Part shown: piece by piece, positions 35,601 through 44,156 of the stretch
How the letters are laid out: every line of letters starts with the position of its first letter
Numbering within the stretch: the first letter of the stretch is position 1
NCBI RefSeq assembly: GCF_021922985.1
Contig: NZ_CP040788.1
Coordinates: forward strand, 1,736,001 to 1,800,000
Direction: 5' to 3'
DNA from: Clavibacter michiganensis subsp. tessellarius
GTDB lineage: Bacteria > Actinomycetota > Actinomycetes > Actinomycetales > Microbacteriaceae
DNA length: 64,000 nucleotides
Made by a program: the position numbers and the translations under genes
The notes under the pieces: model-generated
The model's database searches: none
Told to the model about the DNA's origin: nothing
Seen by the model: only the letters and a program-made list of their open reading frames with translations

Positions 35601-36170
35601 TCAGAGGGGCCGCGCGTGACGCTCGCGCGCGAGGAGGGCGTACCCGTCGAGGGTGATCCACTCGCCCTTGGACCGGTCGGCCTCGACCTGCCTCGATTCC
35701 CGCCGGAAGCCGATCCGCGTCAGCAGCCGCGCCACGGCGTCGTTGCGGGAGTCGCAGGAGGCCACGACCCTGTGGGCGCGCTCCTGGCCGAAGACGAGGT
35801 CCAGCACTGCCCCCAGCGCTTCGGAGGCGATGCCACGACCCTGTGACGAGCGCGCCAGTGTGACGCCGACCTCGAACGTGTCGGGCTGCGCGTCGAGGAG
35901 GTGCAGCGCGACGTCCCCGAGGAGCCCGCCCGACCCGGCGTCGCGGACGGCCAGCTGCAGCCAGCCGCCGGGCGAGGGGAGCCGACCTCCCGGCTGGGCC
36001 GCGACCAGGCGCTCGGCATCCGCTCGGGAGTAGTCGATCCCCCACGACTGGTACCGGGCGACGTCCGGATCCCGGCGGTACCGGACGAAGTCGTCGACGT
36101 CGCGCGGCTCGAGCGGCTCGATCAGCAGGCGGCAGGTCGTCAGGGCGATGCGGTCGTACGACGAGGGCAT
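35601..36170 (-). CDS. GNAT acetyltransferase, RimJ/RimL type
   Basis: A 189-residue protein beginning with TCRLLIEPLEPRDVDDFVRYRRDPDVARYQSW, the usual opening of RimJ/RimL-type acetyltransferases. Acetyl-CoA motif: VGVTLARSSQGRGIASEALGAVLD. DSRNDAVARLLTRIGFRRE is the C-terminal signature. Substrate unknown; family members modify protein N-termini or antibiotics. Confidence 0.9.
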   Translation of the reverse strand: MPSSYDRIALTTCRLLIEPLEPRDVDDFVRYRRDPDVARYQSWGIDYSRADAERLVAAQPGGRLPSPGGWLQLAVRDAGSGGLLGDVALHLLDAQPDTFEVGVTLARSSQGRGIASEALGAVLDLVFGQERAHRVVASCDSRNDAVARLLTRIGFRRESRQVEADRSKGEWITLDGYALLARERHARPL

Positions 36171-36497
36171 GCTCCGAAGCTAGCGGGCGTGCCGGTAGCC
36201 GATGCGACGGGCTGCTCCGCGTGACCTGCGACGCCAGCAGGGCGGGAGCAGCGTCCACCACGTGACCGGCCGGGCGTCCCCCGCCGGATCGCTGCCGTCG
36301 CATCGCCGAGCCGGCCCACGGCATCACCGTTCGAGGACTCCCACACCGTCCAGGGGGGTGATCGTGGCCCGACGCCCCCATGTCGCGGAGGTACGACCGT
36401 CGATGAGGAGTGGTACCGCTAGGGATTCCCTCCCCGTCCGCTCGCTAGGCGGCGACGAGCAGCAGCGCGAGCTGCCCCGGTGCCGTCCCCGGGCCCT
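36171..36497. other. Gene-free stretch
   Basis: About 327 bases. The only structure seen is an 8-bp inverted repeat GCTGCTCC / GGAGCAGC at 36211-36218 and 36245-36252. No plausible coding frame on either strand. Confidence 0.4.
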
Positions 36498-37085
36498 CTA
36501 GCCGTCGGGGTGCAGACCCGCGTCCGCCGGCCCGGTCCGCCACGCGGTGAACAGGACCTCGAAACCCGCCCGCGTCGGCGCGCAGCACATGGGGCCCGCG
36601 GTGACGGCCGCATCGGGATCCAAGGGCGACACCCGCACGAGGCGCCACGGCTCGTCGTCGACCCGGGCGCGGACCGTCAGCGCGTCGCCGGAGCGGCTCG
36701 CGCGGATCGTGACGAGCCGGCCGTGCCAGTCGGGGACGGGCGCCAGCGACCAGTCGGACATGCCGCGGGTGACGACGGCGCCGAGGCCGTCCTGGCCGTC
36801 GCTGCGCTCGACGCCGGCCTTGGTCCACGTGCTGTCGTCGACCTTCACGAAGACGCCGGCCTGGTCGAACTGCGCGGAGAGGTCGAGGCGGAACGACACC
36901 TCCACGGCCGTGTCCTGGTCGAGCGGGGCGAGGAGGGCGTGCTCCGTGTCGTGGACGAAGCCGTAGGAGGTGGTGCGCCAGGCGTCGCTGCCCTCGACTG
37001 CCGTGACGCGCATGCCGTCGTCGGCGACCTCGACGTGGGCGGGCGCGGTGGTCCAGGAGCCGGAGGTCCAGTCGATGTCGGTCAT
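36498..37085 (-). CDS. DUF1349-family beta-sandwich protein
   Basis: A 195-residue protein of the DUF1349 family (concanavalin-like beta-jellyroll). Recognisable pieces are TSYGFVHDTEHALL, VSFRLDLSAQFDQAGVFVKVDDSTWTKAGVERSDG and DWHGRLVTIRASRSGDALTVRA. It has no signal peptide, so it acts in the cytoplasm; relatives are suspected to bind carbohydrate. Function unproven. Confidence 0.85.
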   Translation of the reverse strand: MTDIDWTSGSWTTAPAHVEVADDGMRVTAVEGSDAWRTTSYGFVHDTEHALLAPLDQDTAVEVSFRLDLSAQFDQAGVFVKVDDSTWTKAGVERSDGQDGLGAVVTRGMSDWSLAPVPDWHGRLVTIRASRSGDALTVRARVDDEPWRLVRVSPLDPDAAVTAGPMCCAPTRAGFEVLFTAWRTGPADAGLHPDG

Positions 37086-37310
37086 GGGGCGAGCGTACGC
37101 ATGCGGCGATCGCCGCGGCTCGACGACCGGCCGCGCTCGGACGGCGCGCGAGGAGGGCGATCCGCCCCCATCCCGCCTGTTCACGGAAGCAGAACATCGC
37201 GTTCATGCACGGGGTCGGGCCGCGCCCGATGATCCTGATGCCGAGTTCCCGCGCGCCTGCGCGGCCGGCCTGCGCGACCCCGCGCGCATCCCCATCACAG
37301 AAGGACGAAC

Positions 37311-38843
37311 GTGACGATCCCCCCTGCCCGCCGTGCCGCCCCCGCGCGCATCGGCGCCCTCACCGCGGCGGCCGCCGCGGTCGTGCTCTCCGTCGGCATC
37401 GGCGCGCCCGCGCACGCCGCCGCCGACCCCGCGCTCCAGCCGGCCCCCACGGCGAGCGACCACCTCATCACCGACGTGCCCGGCCTCGTCAACGGCCGCG
37501 AGCTCGGCGCCTTCACCGGCGTCGGCGGGCGCACGGTCGACGCGAGCCGCCTGATCCGCACCGAGTCGCTCGACAAGATCACCGCGGCGGGCGCCGCGAC
37601 CCTCGCGACCGCGCACCACGTCGACCTCGTGATCGACCTCCGCACGCCCGGCCAGATCCAGAAGAAGCCCGACGTGCCGATCCCCGGCGCGAAGACCGTG
37701 GCCGTCTCGCTCTTCGGCGCGGATGGCGACTACCCCGACGACACCGTGATGTACCAGGACCTCATCGACAAGGGCCACGTCGACGCCGCGAACCCGGGCG
37801 TGATGATCAGCGCGTACCGCCAGGTGCTGCAGGCCATCGCGTCGCACACGGGCGACGGCACGATCCTCATCCACTGCTCGCACGGCATGGACCGCACGGG
37901 CACCGTGGTCGACCTGCTCGACCGGATCCTCGGCGTCGGCAGCTCCGACATCCTCCACGACTACCTGCTCTCCAACACGCAGCTCGGCGTCGACTGGGCG
38001 AAGCCCGCGCTCCTCCAGGGCACCTTCGAGGCCGGCATCGCGTCGCGCTACGCGGGGATGGACTCCTACATCCGCACGACGCTCGGCGTCGACGACCAGG
38101 AGATCCGCGCCCTCCGCGCGGAGTTCCTCGTCTCCGATGACGCGGCCGCGACGTCCATCACCGTGGGCGGCGTGACCGTGCCGCTCGACGGCGCGGCCGC
38201 CGCCGCGGGCGCGACCGTGCCCGTCGGCCTCGCGTCGATCGCCCCCGCCGACGTGCACGTGGCCCTCGCCGACGCCGGCAGCCGCGCGTCCGTCACCGTC
38301 GCCGGCCGCGTCGTCACGGTCGTCGTCACCGCCGCGGACGGGCGCAGCACGCGCACGTACCGCGTCACCGCCGGGCTCGCGCGGATCGAGCTGCCGGGCG
38401 GATCCTCGCCCGTCGCGGGCGGGACGGTCGCGGTCCGCGCGTCCGGCCTCACCCCGGGCGCGGCCTACCGGGTCGAGCTCCACTCGACGCCGACCGACGT
38501 GGGCACCCTCACCGCCGCCTCCGACGGCACGGTCGCGGGCACCGTCACGATCCCCGCGGGCACCGAGGCGGGCGCGCACACGCTGACGCTCCTCGACGCG
38601 TCGGGCGCCGCCGTCACGGATCCGGCCGCGCTCACCGTGGGCGCCGCGCAGGTCGCCGGCACGACGACGACGGGCACCACGGGCACGACGACGGCCGCGC
38701 ACCACGCCGGCCCCGCGGTCGCGACCGGCGGCACGCCCGTCGCCGCCACCCCGTGGCCCGGGCTGGCGCTCGCGGGCCTCGGCCTCGGCGCGCTCGCGGC
38801 CCTGGCCGTGACGCGTCGCCGCCGGGCGTCGACGCAGCGGTGA
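37311..38843 (+). CDS. Secreted tyrosine/phosphoinositide phosphatase with C-terminal anchor
   Basis: A 510-residue exported protein. The signal peptide ends at about AHA-A (residue 36). Residues 45-275 form a Y_phosphatase3-type domain with the P-loop HCSHGMDRTGT (CX5R). Residues 280-445 form Ig-like or bacterial surface repeats. After a Thr/Gly-rich spacer come ATGGT, a hydrophobic helix (LALAGLGLGALAALAV) and a basic RRRR tail, the layout of a sortase substrate but without a canonical LPXTG. Its stop overlaps the sortase start. It may act on host or extracellular phosphoesters. Confidence 0.88.
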   Translation: MTIPPARRAAPARIGALTAAAAAVVLSVGIGAPAHAAADPALQPAPTASDHLITDVPGLVNGRELGAFTGVGGRTVDASRLIRTESLDKITAAGAATLATAHHVDLVIDLRTPGQIQKKPDVPIPGAKTVAVSLFGADGDYPDDTVMYQDLIDKGHVDAANPGVMISAYRQVLQAIASHTGDGTILIHCSHGMDRTGTVVDLLDRILGVGSSDILHDYLLSNTQLGVDWAKPALLQGTFEAGIASRYAGMDSYIRTTLGVDDQEIRALRAEFLVSDDAAATSITVGGVTVPLDGAAAAAGATVPVGLASIAPADVHVALADAGSRASVTVAGRVVTVVVTAADGRSTRTYRVTAGLARIELPGGSSPVAGGTVAVRASGLTPGAAYRVELHSTPTDVGTLTAASDGTVAGTVTIPAGTEAGAHTLTLLDASGAAVTDPAALTVGAAQVAGTTTTGTTGTTTAAHHAGPAVATGGTPVAATPWPGLALAGLGLGALAALAVTRRRRASTQR

Positions 38844-39493
38844 CGAGGGATCCGCGGACGACGCGGCGGCGGGCGCTCACCGCCGCCGCGGTCGTCGCGG
38901 CGTCCGCGGCCGTGGTCGTCGGCACCCTGTCGGCCGTGGGCGCGCTGCCCGCGGCCGACGCCCCGCGCGACCTCACGGGCGCACCGGTGCAGGCCGACGT
39001 GCCCGTCCCCGCCGACGGAGACGCCGACGGATCCGCGCAGCCGGCCGTCGACTCCGGCCTCGGCCGCCTCCGGGCGCCGTCGGTCGGGCTCGACGTGCCG
39101 CTCGGCGCGGTCGACGTGGTCGACGGCGTCGTGGATCCGCCGGGCTTCACCTCCGCCTACCGCGTGCGCGACCTCGGGGTCGCCCCCGAGGACGCGGCCG
39201 CCGGCACCGTGTTCGTCGTCATGCACTCGGTGCGCGGCGGCGGCATGGGCCCGGGCGACCTCCTCATCGACGACCGGGCCGGCAGCGCGCGCATCGCGCC
39301 CGGCGCGGTCATCGAGGTGGCGGGCGTCGACTATGCGGTCGGATCCAGCCGGGCGGTCGCCAAGGGCGCGCTGCCCGACGACGCCGCGGTCTGGGCGGAC
39401 ACCCCGGGCCGGCTCGTCGTCATCACATGCCTCCAGCGCGCCGACGGCACCCCGTCGCGCGACGACATGGTGATCGAGGCGACCCGGGCCTGA
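38840..39493 (+). CDS. Sortase (class E/F-like)
   Basis: A 217-residue membrane-anchored sortase. One N-terminal helix is followed by the beta-barrel. The catalytic triad is readable: His in VVMHSVRGGG, Cys in VVITCLQRADG and Arg in TPSRDDMVIEATR. GTG at 38840 shares four bases with the phosphatase stop (GTGA), so the enzyme is translationally coupled to a likely dedicated substrate. Housekeeping sorting of other proteins cannot be excluded. Confidence 0.85.
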   Translation: MTRDPRTTRRRALTAAAVVAASAAVVVGTLSAVGALPAADAPRDLTGAPVQADVPVPADGDADGSAQPAVDSGLGRLRAPSVGLDVPLGAVDVVDGVVDPPGFTSAYRVRDLGVAPEDAAAGTVFVVMHSVRGGGMGPGDLLIDDRAGSARIAPGAVIEVAGVDYAVGSSRAVAKGALPDDAAVWADTPGRLVVITCLQRADGTPSRDDMVIEATRA

Positions 39494-39554
39494 CCGCACC
39501 TCCGCTCGGGACGAGGGCGCGCGACCCGACCCGGTCGCGCGCCCTCGTCGCCGC

Positions 39555-39560
39555 TAGGTT
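39555..39560 (+). promoter_or_regulatory. -10 element, leaderless FUSC-like gene
   Basis: TAGGTT ends six bases before the GTG at 39567 and decides between two adjacent GTG codons. Confidence 0.5.
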
Positions 39561-39566
39561 CGGGTG

Positions 39567-40670
39567 GTGAGCATCACCCGCGTCCGAGACGCCGTCGTCC
39601 GCGCGTGGCGCGCCGCGACGTCCCCGGGCCGGCTCATCCTCGCCGCCAAGACCGCGCTCGCGGTGGGCATCGCGTGGGCCGTCGCCCCCTACGTGCCGGG
39701 CGTCGCCAACGAGTACCCCTACTACGCGCCGCTCGGCGCGCTCGTGAGCATGTACCCGACGCTCATGGGCTCCGCGCGCACGGGCCTCCAGACGCTGCTC
39801 GGCCTCGGCGCGGGCATCCTGCTCGCGACCGCGGTGATCATGACCACGGGCCCCTCGTGGTGGTCGATCCCCGTCATCGTGGGGATCGGCGTGATCCTCT
39901 CCGGCTCCGGCTGGTTCGGCGCCGGCCGCGAGTACGTGCCGATGGCGGCGCTGTTCGTGCTCATCATCGGCGGGCAGGACGCCGACCAGTACTCGCTCGG
40001 CTACCTCGTGCAGATGGCGGTCGGGGTGGTGACGGGGCTCCTCGTCAACGTGCTCATCGCGCCGACGCTGTCGAGCGGGCGCGCGGCGGCCCGGATCAGC
40101 GCGTTCCAGCGCGAGGTCGCCCAGCGGCTGCGCGAGGTGGGCGACGCGGTCGAGTCCGACTCCCCGCCCGCGCACGCCGACTGGATCCGCGCCAGCGAGG
40201 ACCTCGCCGGCACCGCGCGGGCCGTGCGCGCCGACCTCCGGGAGGCCGACGAGAGCCGCAAGGGCAACCCGCGCGCGCTCGTGAACAAGCGCGACATCCG
40301 CATCGACCACGCCCGGCTCGAGGCGATGGACCAGATCGTCTTCCACGTCCGGGACGTCTCCGCCGCGCTCGCCGACACCATCTGGGAGCAGCGCGGATCC
40401 ATCGGCCTCGACCACGGGATCGGCGCGCCCATCCGCGACGCCTGCCACGCGGTGGCCGACGTGCTCGACCTCGACGACCCGGACTCCCCCGAGCGCCACC
40501 GCGCCATGGGCGAGGCCGCCCGGCAGGTGCGGCTGCTCGTGGAGGCGGTGGACCGGCAGTCGCAGGAGCTCGGCCGCGCGATGGGCCCGGGCGTCCTCAC
40601 GGCGATGCACTTGAAGCGCGTGCTGCGGCACCTCGAGCCCGTGGACGCGGCGGAGTCACCGGCCCCGTAG
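39567..40670 (+). CDS. FUSC/aromatic acid exporter-family membrane protein
   Basis: A 367-residue protein. The first 170 residues hold about five or six membrane helices (LILAAKTALAVGIAWAVAPY and following), matching the ArAE/FUSC fold. The rest is a long cytoplasmic helical domain. Family members export aromatic acids or other organic anions; half-size proteins like this probably dimerise. It overlaps the convergent EamA gene by 15 nt. Confidence 0.85.
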   Translation: MSITRVRDAVVRAWRAATSPGRLILAAKTALAVGIAWAVAPYVPGVANEYPYYAPLGALVSMYPTLMGSARTGLQTLLGLGAGILLATAVIMTTGPSWWSIPVIVGIGVILSGSGWFGAGREYVPMAALFVLIIGGQDADQYSLGYLVQMAVGVVTGLLVNVLIAPTLSSGRAAARISAFQREVAQRLREVGDAVESDSPPAHADWIRASEDLAGTARAVRADLREADESRKGNPRALVNKRDIRIDHARLEAMDQIVFHVRDVSAALADTIWEQRGSIGLDHGIGAPIRDACHAVADVLDLDDPDSPERHRAMGEAARQVRLLVEAVDRQSQELGRAMGPGVLTAMHLKRVLRHLEPVDAAESPAP

Positions 40671-41648
40671 CGCCGCGTCGGGCCCGGGGCCGGCCTCCGT
40701 GGGGGCCTCGGACCCGAGCTCCCCCGCACCCGGCAGCGCATCCGCCCGCGCGTCGAACCGCACCGCGACGATACCCGCGACGATGAGCGCGCCGCCCACG
40801 AGCTGGAGCGCCGTCAGCTCCTCGCCGAGCAGCAGCCACGCCCAGGCGCCGGCGGCCGCGACCTCGAGCAGGCCCGTGAAGGACGCGAGGCGGGATCCGA
40901 GCATCGCGCCCGCCGTGATCCCCGCGCCGTACGCGAGCGCCGTCGCGACCACGCCCACCACGAGCATGGGCACCCACCACGGCACCACGCTCCCGAGCAG
41001 CACGACGTCGGCGACGGATCCGGTGAACGGCAGGATCCCCGTCACGCCGACGAGCGCGAGCAGCACGGCCGCGACGAGCAGCCCTGCGGCCGCGAGCGCC
41101 ACCGGCGGCAGCCCGTCCGCACCCCGGGCCGCGATGGCGAAGTAGCCGGCGCAGCCGATCATCGCGCCCAGCGCGAGGAGGAGGCCGACGGGATCCAGCG
41201 CCCCGCCGCCCGACGGCGACACCACGAGCGCGAGTCCGCCGGCCGCCGCGACGGATCCGAGGAGCACCGGCACCGCGGGCCGCCGCCGGGTCATCGCCCA
41301 CGCCACCCCCACGAGCAGCAGCGGCGCCATGAACTCGATGAGGATCGCCGTGCCCACCGGGATCCGCTCGATGGCCGCGAAGTACATGACCTGCGCGCCG
41401 GCGACGCCCACGAGCGCCATCCCGAGCACCCGGCGCCACGCCCGCAGCACGGGCCGCAGGTCGCCGCGCAGCTGCACGAGCGCGATCGGCGCCAGCAGCA
41501 GCCCGCCCACGAGCGCGCGCAGGGTGACGGCCGCGACCGGGCTCCAGCCCGACGACAGGAGCGGCTTCACGAACGCGCCCGAGAGCCCGAAGGACGCGGC
41601 GGCGACGATCGCGAGCACGAGTCCGGTGGTGAGGTGGCGTCGGGGCAT
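40656..41648 (-). CDS. EamA/DMT-family transporter
   Basis: A 330-residue protein with ten hydrophobic helices in two EamA halves (VLAIVAAASFGLSGAFVKPLL; LIEFMAPLLLVGVAWAM). A 37-residue hydrophilic tail follows the last helix. It lies divergent from a CGNR regulator with an inverted repeat between, so it is probably induced by the compound it exports. Confidence 0.9.
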   Translation of the reverse strand: MPRRHLTTGLVLAIVAAASFGLSGAFVKPLLSSGWSPVAAVTLRALVGGLLLAPIALVQLRGDLRPVLRAWRRVLGMALVGVAGAQVMYFAAIERIPVGTAILIEFMAPLLLVGVAWAMTRRRPAVPVLLGSVAAAGGLALVVSPSGGGALDPVGLLLALGAMIGCAGYFAIAARGADGLPPVALAAAGLLVAAVLLALVGVTGILPFTGSVADVVLLGSVVPWWVPMLVVGVVATALAYGAGITAGAMLGSRLASFTGLLEVAAAGAWAWLLLGEELTALQLVGGALIVAGIVAVRFDARADALPGAGELGSEAPTEAGPGPDAALRGR

Positions 41649-41661
41649 GGTGCTCTCGTCT

Positions 41662-41693
41662 CGTCAGGGGCCAAGCGGCCTACGGTCCTGACG
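41662..41693. promoter_or_regulatory. Inverted repeat between EamA exporter and CGNR regulator
   Basis: CGTCAGG at 41662-41668 and CCTGACG at 41687-41693 form a perfect 7-bp inverted repeat with an 18-nt spacer, starting 14 nt upstream of the exporter ATG. Geometry is identical to the repeat at 13851, though the arm sequence differs. Confidence 0.65.
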
Positions 41694-41721
41694 CTAGACT
41701 GGTCGTGGATAAGGAGTCAAC

Positions 41722-42282
41722 TTGCATTTCACCCCTGACACCGAGGACGTGCTCGCGTTCGACGCCGTCGTGCTCAACACGGCGCCCCGGGCGACCCGCA
41801 GCGGCGAGGACCTGCTCGCGACGCCCGAGCAGCTCGCCGACCTGATGACCCGCAGCGGCTTCTCCGGCCGCTTCGACCGCGACGACCGCGAGCTGCAGGA
41901 GGTGCGCCGCGCCCGCACGCGGCTCCGCGAGATCTGGACCCTCGACCGCGACGACATGGTCGACGCCGTCAACGGCCTGCTCGCCCGGCACCGCGCATCG
42001 CCCCGGCTCGTGCGGCACGACGCGCTCGACTGGCACCTGCACGCGACGCCCGACGACGCGCCGCTCGCCGACCGGATCCTCGTGGAGGCCGCGATGGCGC
42101 TGGTCGACGTGATCCGGTCCGACGCGACCGACCGCCTGCGCGAGTGCGCCGCCGACGACTGCGACGGCGTGCTCGTCGACCTCTCGCGCAACGGGTCCAA
42201 GCGCTTCTGCAGCGTGCGCTGCGGCAACCGGATGAACATGGTCGCGTTCCGCGAGCGGCGCGGGTCCACGCCTCCCGCGTGA
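41722..42282 (+). CDS. CGNR zinc-finger transcriptional regulator
   Basis: A 186-residue protein with the ABATE-type N-terminal half (FDAVVLNTAPRATRSGEDLL) and a C-terminal CGNR finger (LRECAADDCDGVLVDLS, FCSVRCGNRMNMVAF). The start is TTG at 41722 with AAGGAG eight bases upstream. Divergent from the EamA exporter it likely controls. Second CGNR protein of the window. Confidence 0.88.
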   Translation: MHFTPDTEDVLAFDAVVLNTAPRATRSGEDLLATPEQLADLMTRSGFSGRFDRDDRELQEVRRARTRLREIWTLDRDDMVDAVNGLLARHRASPRLVRHDALDWHLHATPDDAPLADRILVEAAMALVDVIRSDATDRLRECAADDCDGVLVDLSRNGSKRFCSVRCGNRMNMVAFRERRGSTPPA

Positions 42283-42429
42283 CGGCCGGCGACGCGTGCG
42301 GGCGCGTGGAGGAAGCGCACGCGCCGAGGCGCCCCATCCCTACGCTCGGGTCGCACGCGGGATCGGGACGCGGATGCCCTCGATCCTCCCGACCGCGCCG
42401 CAGCACCTTCCTCCCGTCGAAAGGCTGTC

Positions 42430-43143
42430 ATGACGCTTCGCCCGCTTCCCCTCCCCCCTCGGGGAGCCGCCCGCTCCCGCCGCCGCGGAACGCTCCGGAC
42501 GACCCCCGGCATCGCCGTCGTCGCGCTCGCCGCCGTCGTCGGCTCCCTCCTCACGGCGGTCGCACCCGCCCACGCCTCGGAGTCGACCCTCGCCGAGGCC
42601 CGGACCGCGATCTCCTCGTCCGTGAACCACGGCACCTACACGGAGGACCTCCTCTCCGGGAAGGTCACCGTCGACCAGCTCGTGGACGTCACCATGGATC
42701 TCCGATCCACGGGGCGCATCCCGAGCGCCGGGCCGGTCCTGAGCCGCGCGGAGGTCACCCAGCAGGCCGTCTCGGCCATCGCCAGCCTCCGCGCCGTGGC
42801 CGCCGCTCCGGCCGCACCCACCCTGACCGGCTCCTCGCGCTCCCACGCGTCCACCGATCCGCTCGTCGAGGACAAGCACTGGTGGAACCACCTGACGCAC
42901 TGGTTCGGCTTCAAGGCGGACGCCCTGACGCTCGTCGGCGCCGGCGCCGCGAGTGCCGCCGTCGGCGGCATCCTCGCAGGCGCCTGCTTCGCCAGCGGCA
43001 ACGTGATCTGCGGAGGCCTCGCCTTCCTGGCCACCGCCGCCGTCGCCTTCATGGTCGCTGCAGCCGGGAACTGCCTCGCCCAGCACCATGCATTCCTCTA
43101 CGTCAGCGTCCCGAACTTCAAGGCCAGCGGATGCCGCGACTGA
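42430..43143 (+). CDS. Secreted Cys-containing protein, tandem paralog 1
   Basis: A 237-residue exported protein. A 43-residue leader with an Arg-rich start and hydrophobic core ends near AHA-S. The mature N-half (ESTLAEARTAISSSVNHGTY) is helical; EDKHWWNHLTHW marks the middle; the C-half is Ala/Gly-rich and hydrophobic with three Cys (GACFASGNVICGG, GNCLAQ) and ends FKASGCRD. The C-half could insert in a membrane after secretion, reminiscent of pore-forming peptides, but no family is recognised. GTC-ATG follows a GAAAGGC ribosome site. Confidence 0.72.
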   Translation: MTLRPLPLPPRGAARSRRRGTLRTTPGIAVVALAAVVGSLLTAVAPAHASESTLAEARTAISSSVNHGTYTEDLLSGKVTVDQLVDVTMDLRSTGRIPSAGPVLSRAEVTQQAVSAIASLRAVAAAPAAPTLTGSSRSHASTDPLVEDKHWWNHLTHWFGFKADALTLVGAGAASAAVGGILAGACFASGNVICGGLAFLATAAVAFMVAAAGNCLAQHHAFLYVSVPNFKASGCRD

Positions 43144-43231
43144 TGGCGTGACGCACGACCCCACGGGATGACCTCGCCGAGACGGGCCCCACACGGGCGC
43201 GCCCGTGCGGATGCCCGGATCAGCCCCAGCC

Positions 43232-43275
43232 CACCGCCCCGGTCGCCGCCTCACGAGGAGGCGACCGGGGCGGTG
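43232..43275 (+). terminator. Strong hairpin terminator after paralog 1
   Basis: A perfect 16-bp stem (43232-43247 with 43260-43275), extended inward by CCTC/GAGG. It separates the two paralog genes into independent transcription units. Confidence 0.88.
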
Positions 43276-43344
43276 TCGCGTCCGGGCGGGCCGTTCGCAC
43301 GGCGCCCCTCTGTGCAGGGCGTGCATGCGTGCTGTCCGCCCGTG

Positions 43345-43351
43345 CCTACGC
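43345..43351 (+). promoter_or_regulatory. Probable promoter of paralog 2
   Basis: CCTACGCTC occurs here about 75 bases before the second paralog's ATG; the same string precedes paralog 1 at about 42339-42347 by a similar distance. This suggests that promoter and leader were duplicated with the gene. Confidence 0.5.
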
Positions 43352-43423
43352 TCTCCGATCGCGGGGGCGCGGCCCCCGCGTCTGCGCCGGGTCGCCCGCC
43401 CGGCACCCCCATGAGAGGACGTC

Positions 43424-44131
43424 ATGACGCACCGCCCTGCCCCGCATGCTCCCCGCACCTCACGGCGCCACCGGACCCGGATGGGACGCGCCACCACCGG
43501 GGTCGCCATCGCCGGACTCGTCGCCATCGCCGGCTCCTTGCTCACCGCTCCCACCCCCGCCCACGCCTCCGAGGCCGCCCTCGACGGCGCTCGCGCCGCG
43601 ATCTCCGCCTCCATGAGCCGGGGCACCTACTCGGAGGACGTCCTCTCCGGGAAGATCACCGTCGAGCAGATCGTCGACGTCGACCTCGCCGCCCGCGCAG
43701 CGATCCACGCGGACGCGACACGGATCCCCACCCGCGCGGCGCTCATCCGGCAGACCACCGAGGAGATCGCCGACGTCCGCATCCACGGGGCCGAGCCGAC
43801 CACCCCGGAGCTCAGCCCCTCCACCGGATCACGCCCCGCCTCCGACCCCCTGGCCGAGGACAAGCACTGGTGGAACAAGGTCACCCACTGGGCCACCATC
43901 TCGGTGAACGCGCGCAAGGCGTGGCGGGCGGGGGCCGGCGCCGCCGGGATCTCCGCCGTCATCTTGGGCGCCTGCCTCTTCGAGGGCGTCGTCGTCTGCA
44001 CAGCGGTCGCGGCGATCGGCGTCGCGGTCGCGGCCTCCCTGGCGTCGACTGCCGCGTGGTGCGTCGCGCACGATCAGCCCGTCCTGTACGTCAAGGTCCC
44101 GGACTTCACGAACAGCCACTGCGGCGACTGA
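43424..44131 (+). CDS. Secreted Cys-containing protein, tandem paralog 2
   Basis: A 235-residue paralog of the preceding gene. Shared features: Arg-rich signal peptide ending AHA-S, SxGTYxEDxLSGKxTVxQxVDV, AEDKHWWNKVTHW, an Ala/Val-rich hydrophobic C-half with Cys in GACLFEGVVVC and AWCVAHD, and a SHCGD end. Cys positions are conserved between copies while the surrounding residues diverge, suggesting selection for disulfide structure. GAGAGGAC precedes the ATG. Function unknown. Confidence 0.72.
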   Translation: MTHRPAPHAPRTSRRHRTRMGRATTGVAIAGLVAIAGSLLTAPTPAHASEAALDGARAAISASMSRGTYSEDVLSGKITVEQIVDVDLAARAAIHADATRIPTRAALIRQTTEEIADVRIHGAEPTTPELSPSTGSRPASDPLAEDKHWWNKVTHWATISVNARKAWRAGAGAAGISAVILGACLFEGVVVCTAVAAIGVAVAASLASTAAWCVAHDQPVLYVKVPDFTNSHCGD

Positions 44132-44156
44132 CCGGGCAGCCGGTCCCGCGCCGTCG

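Noticed and set aside
36140..36381. Minus-strand frames in the 36.2-36.5 kb gap
   Set aside because: Short, Arg/Pro-rich, no ribosome site or recognisable motif.
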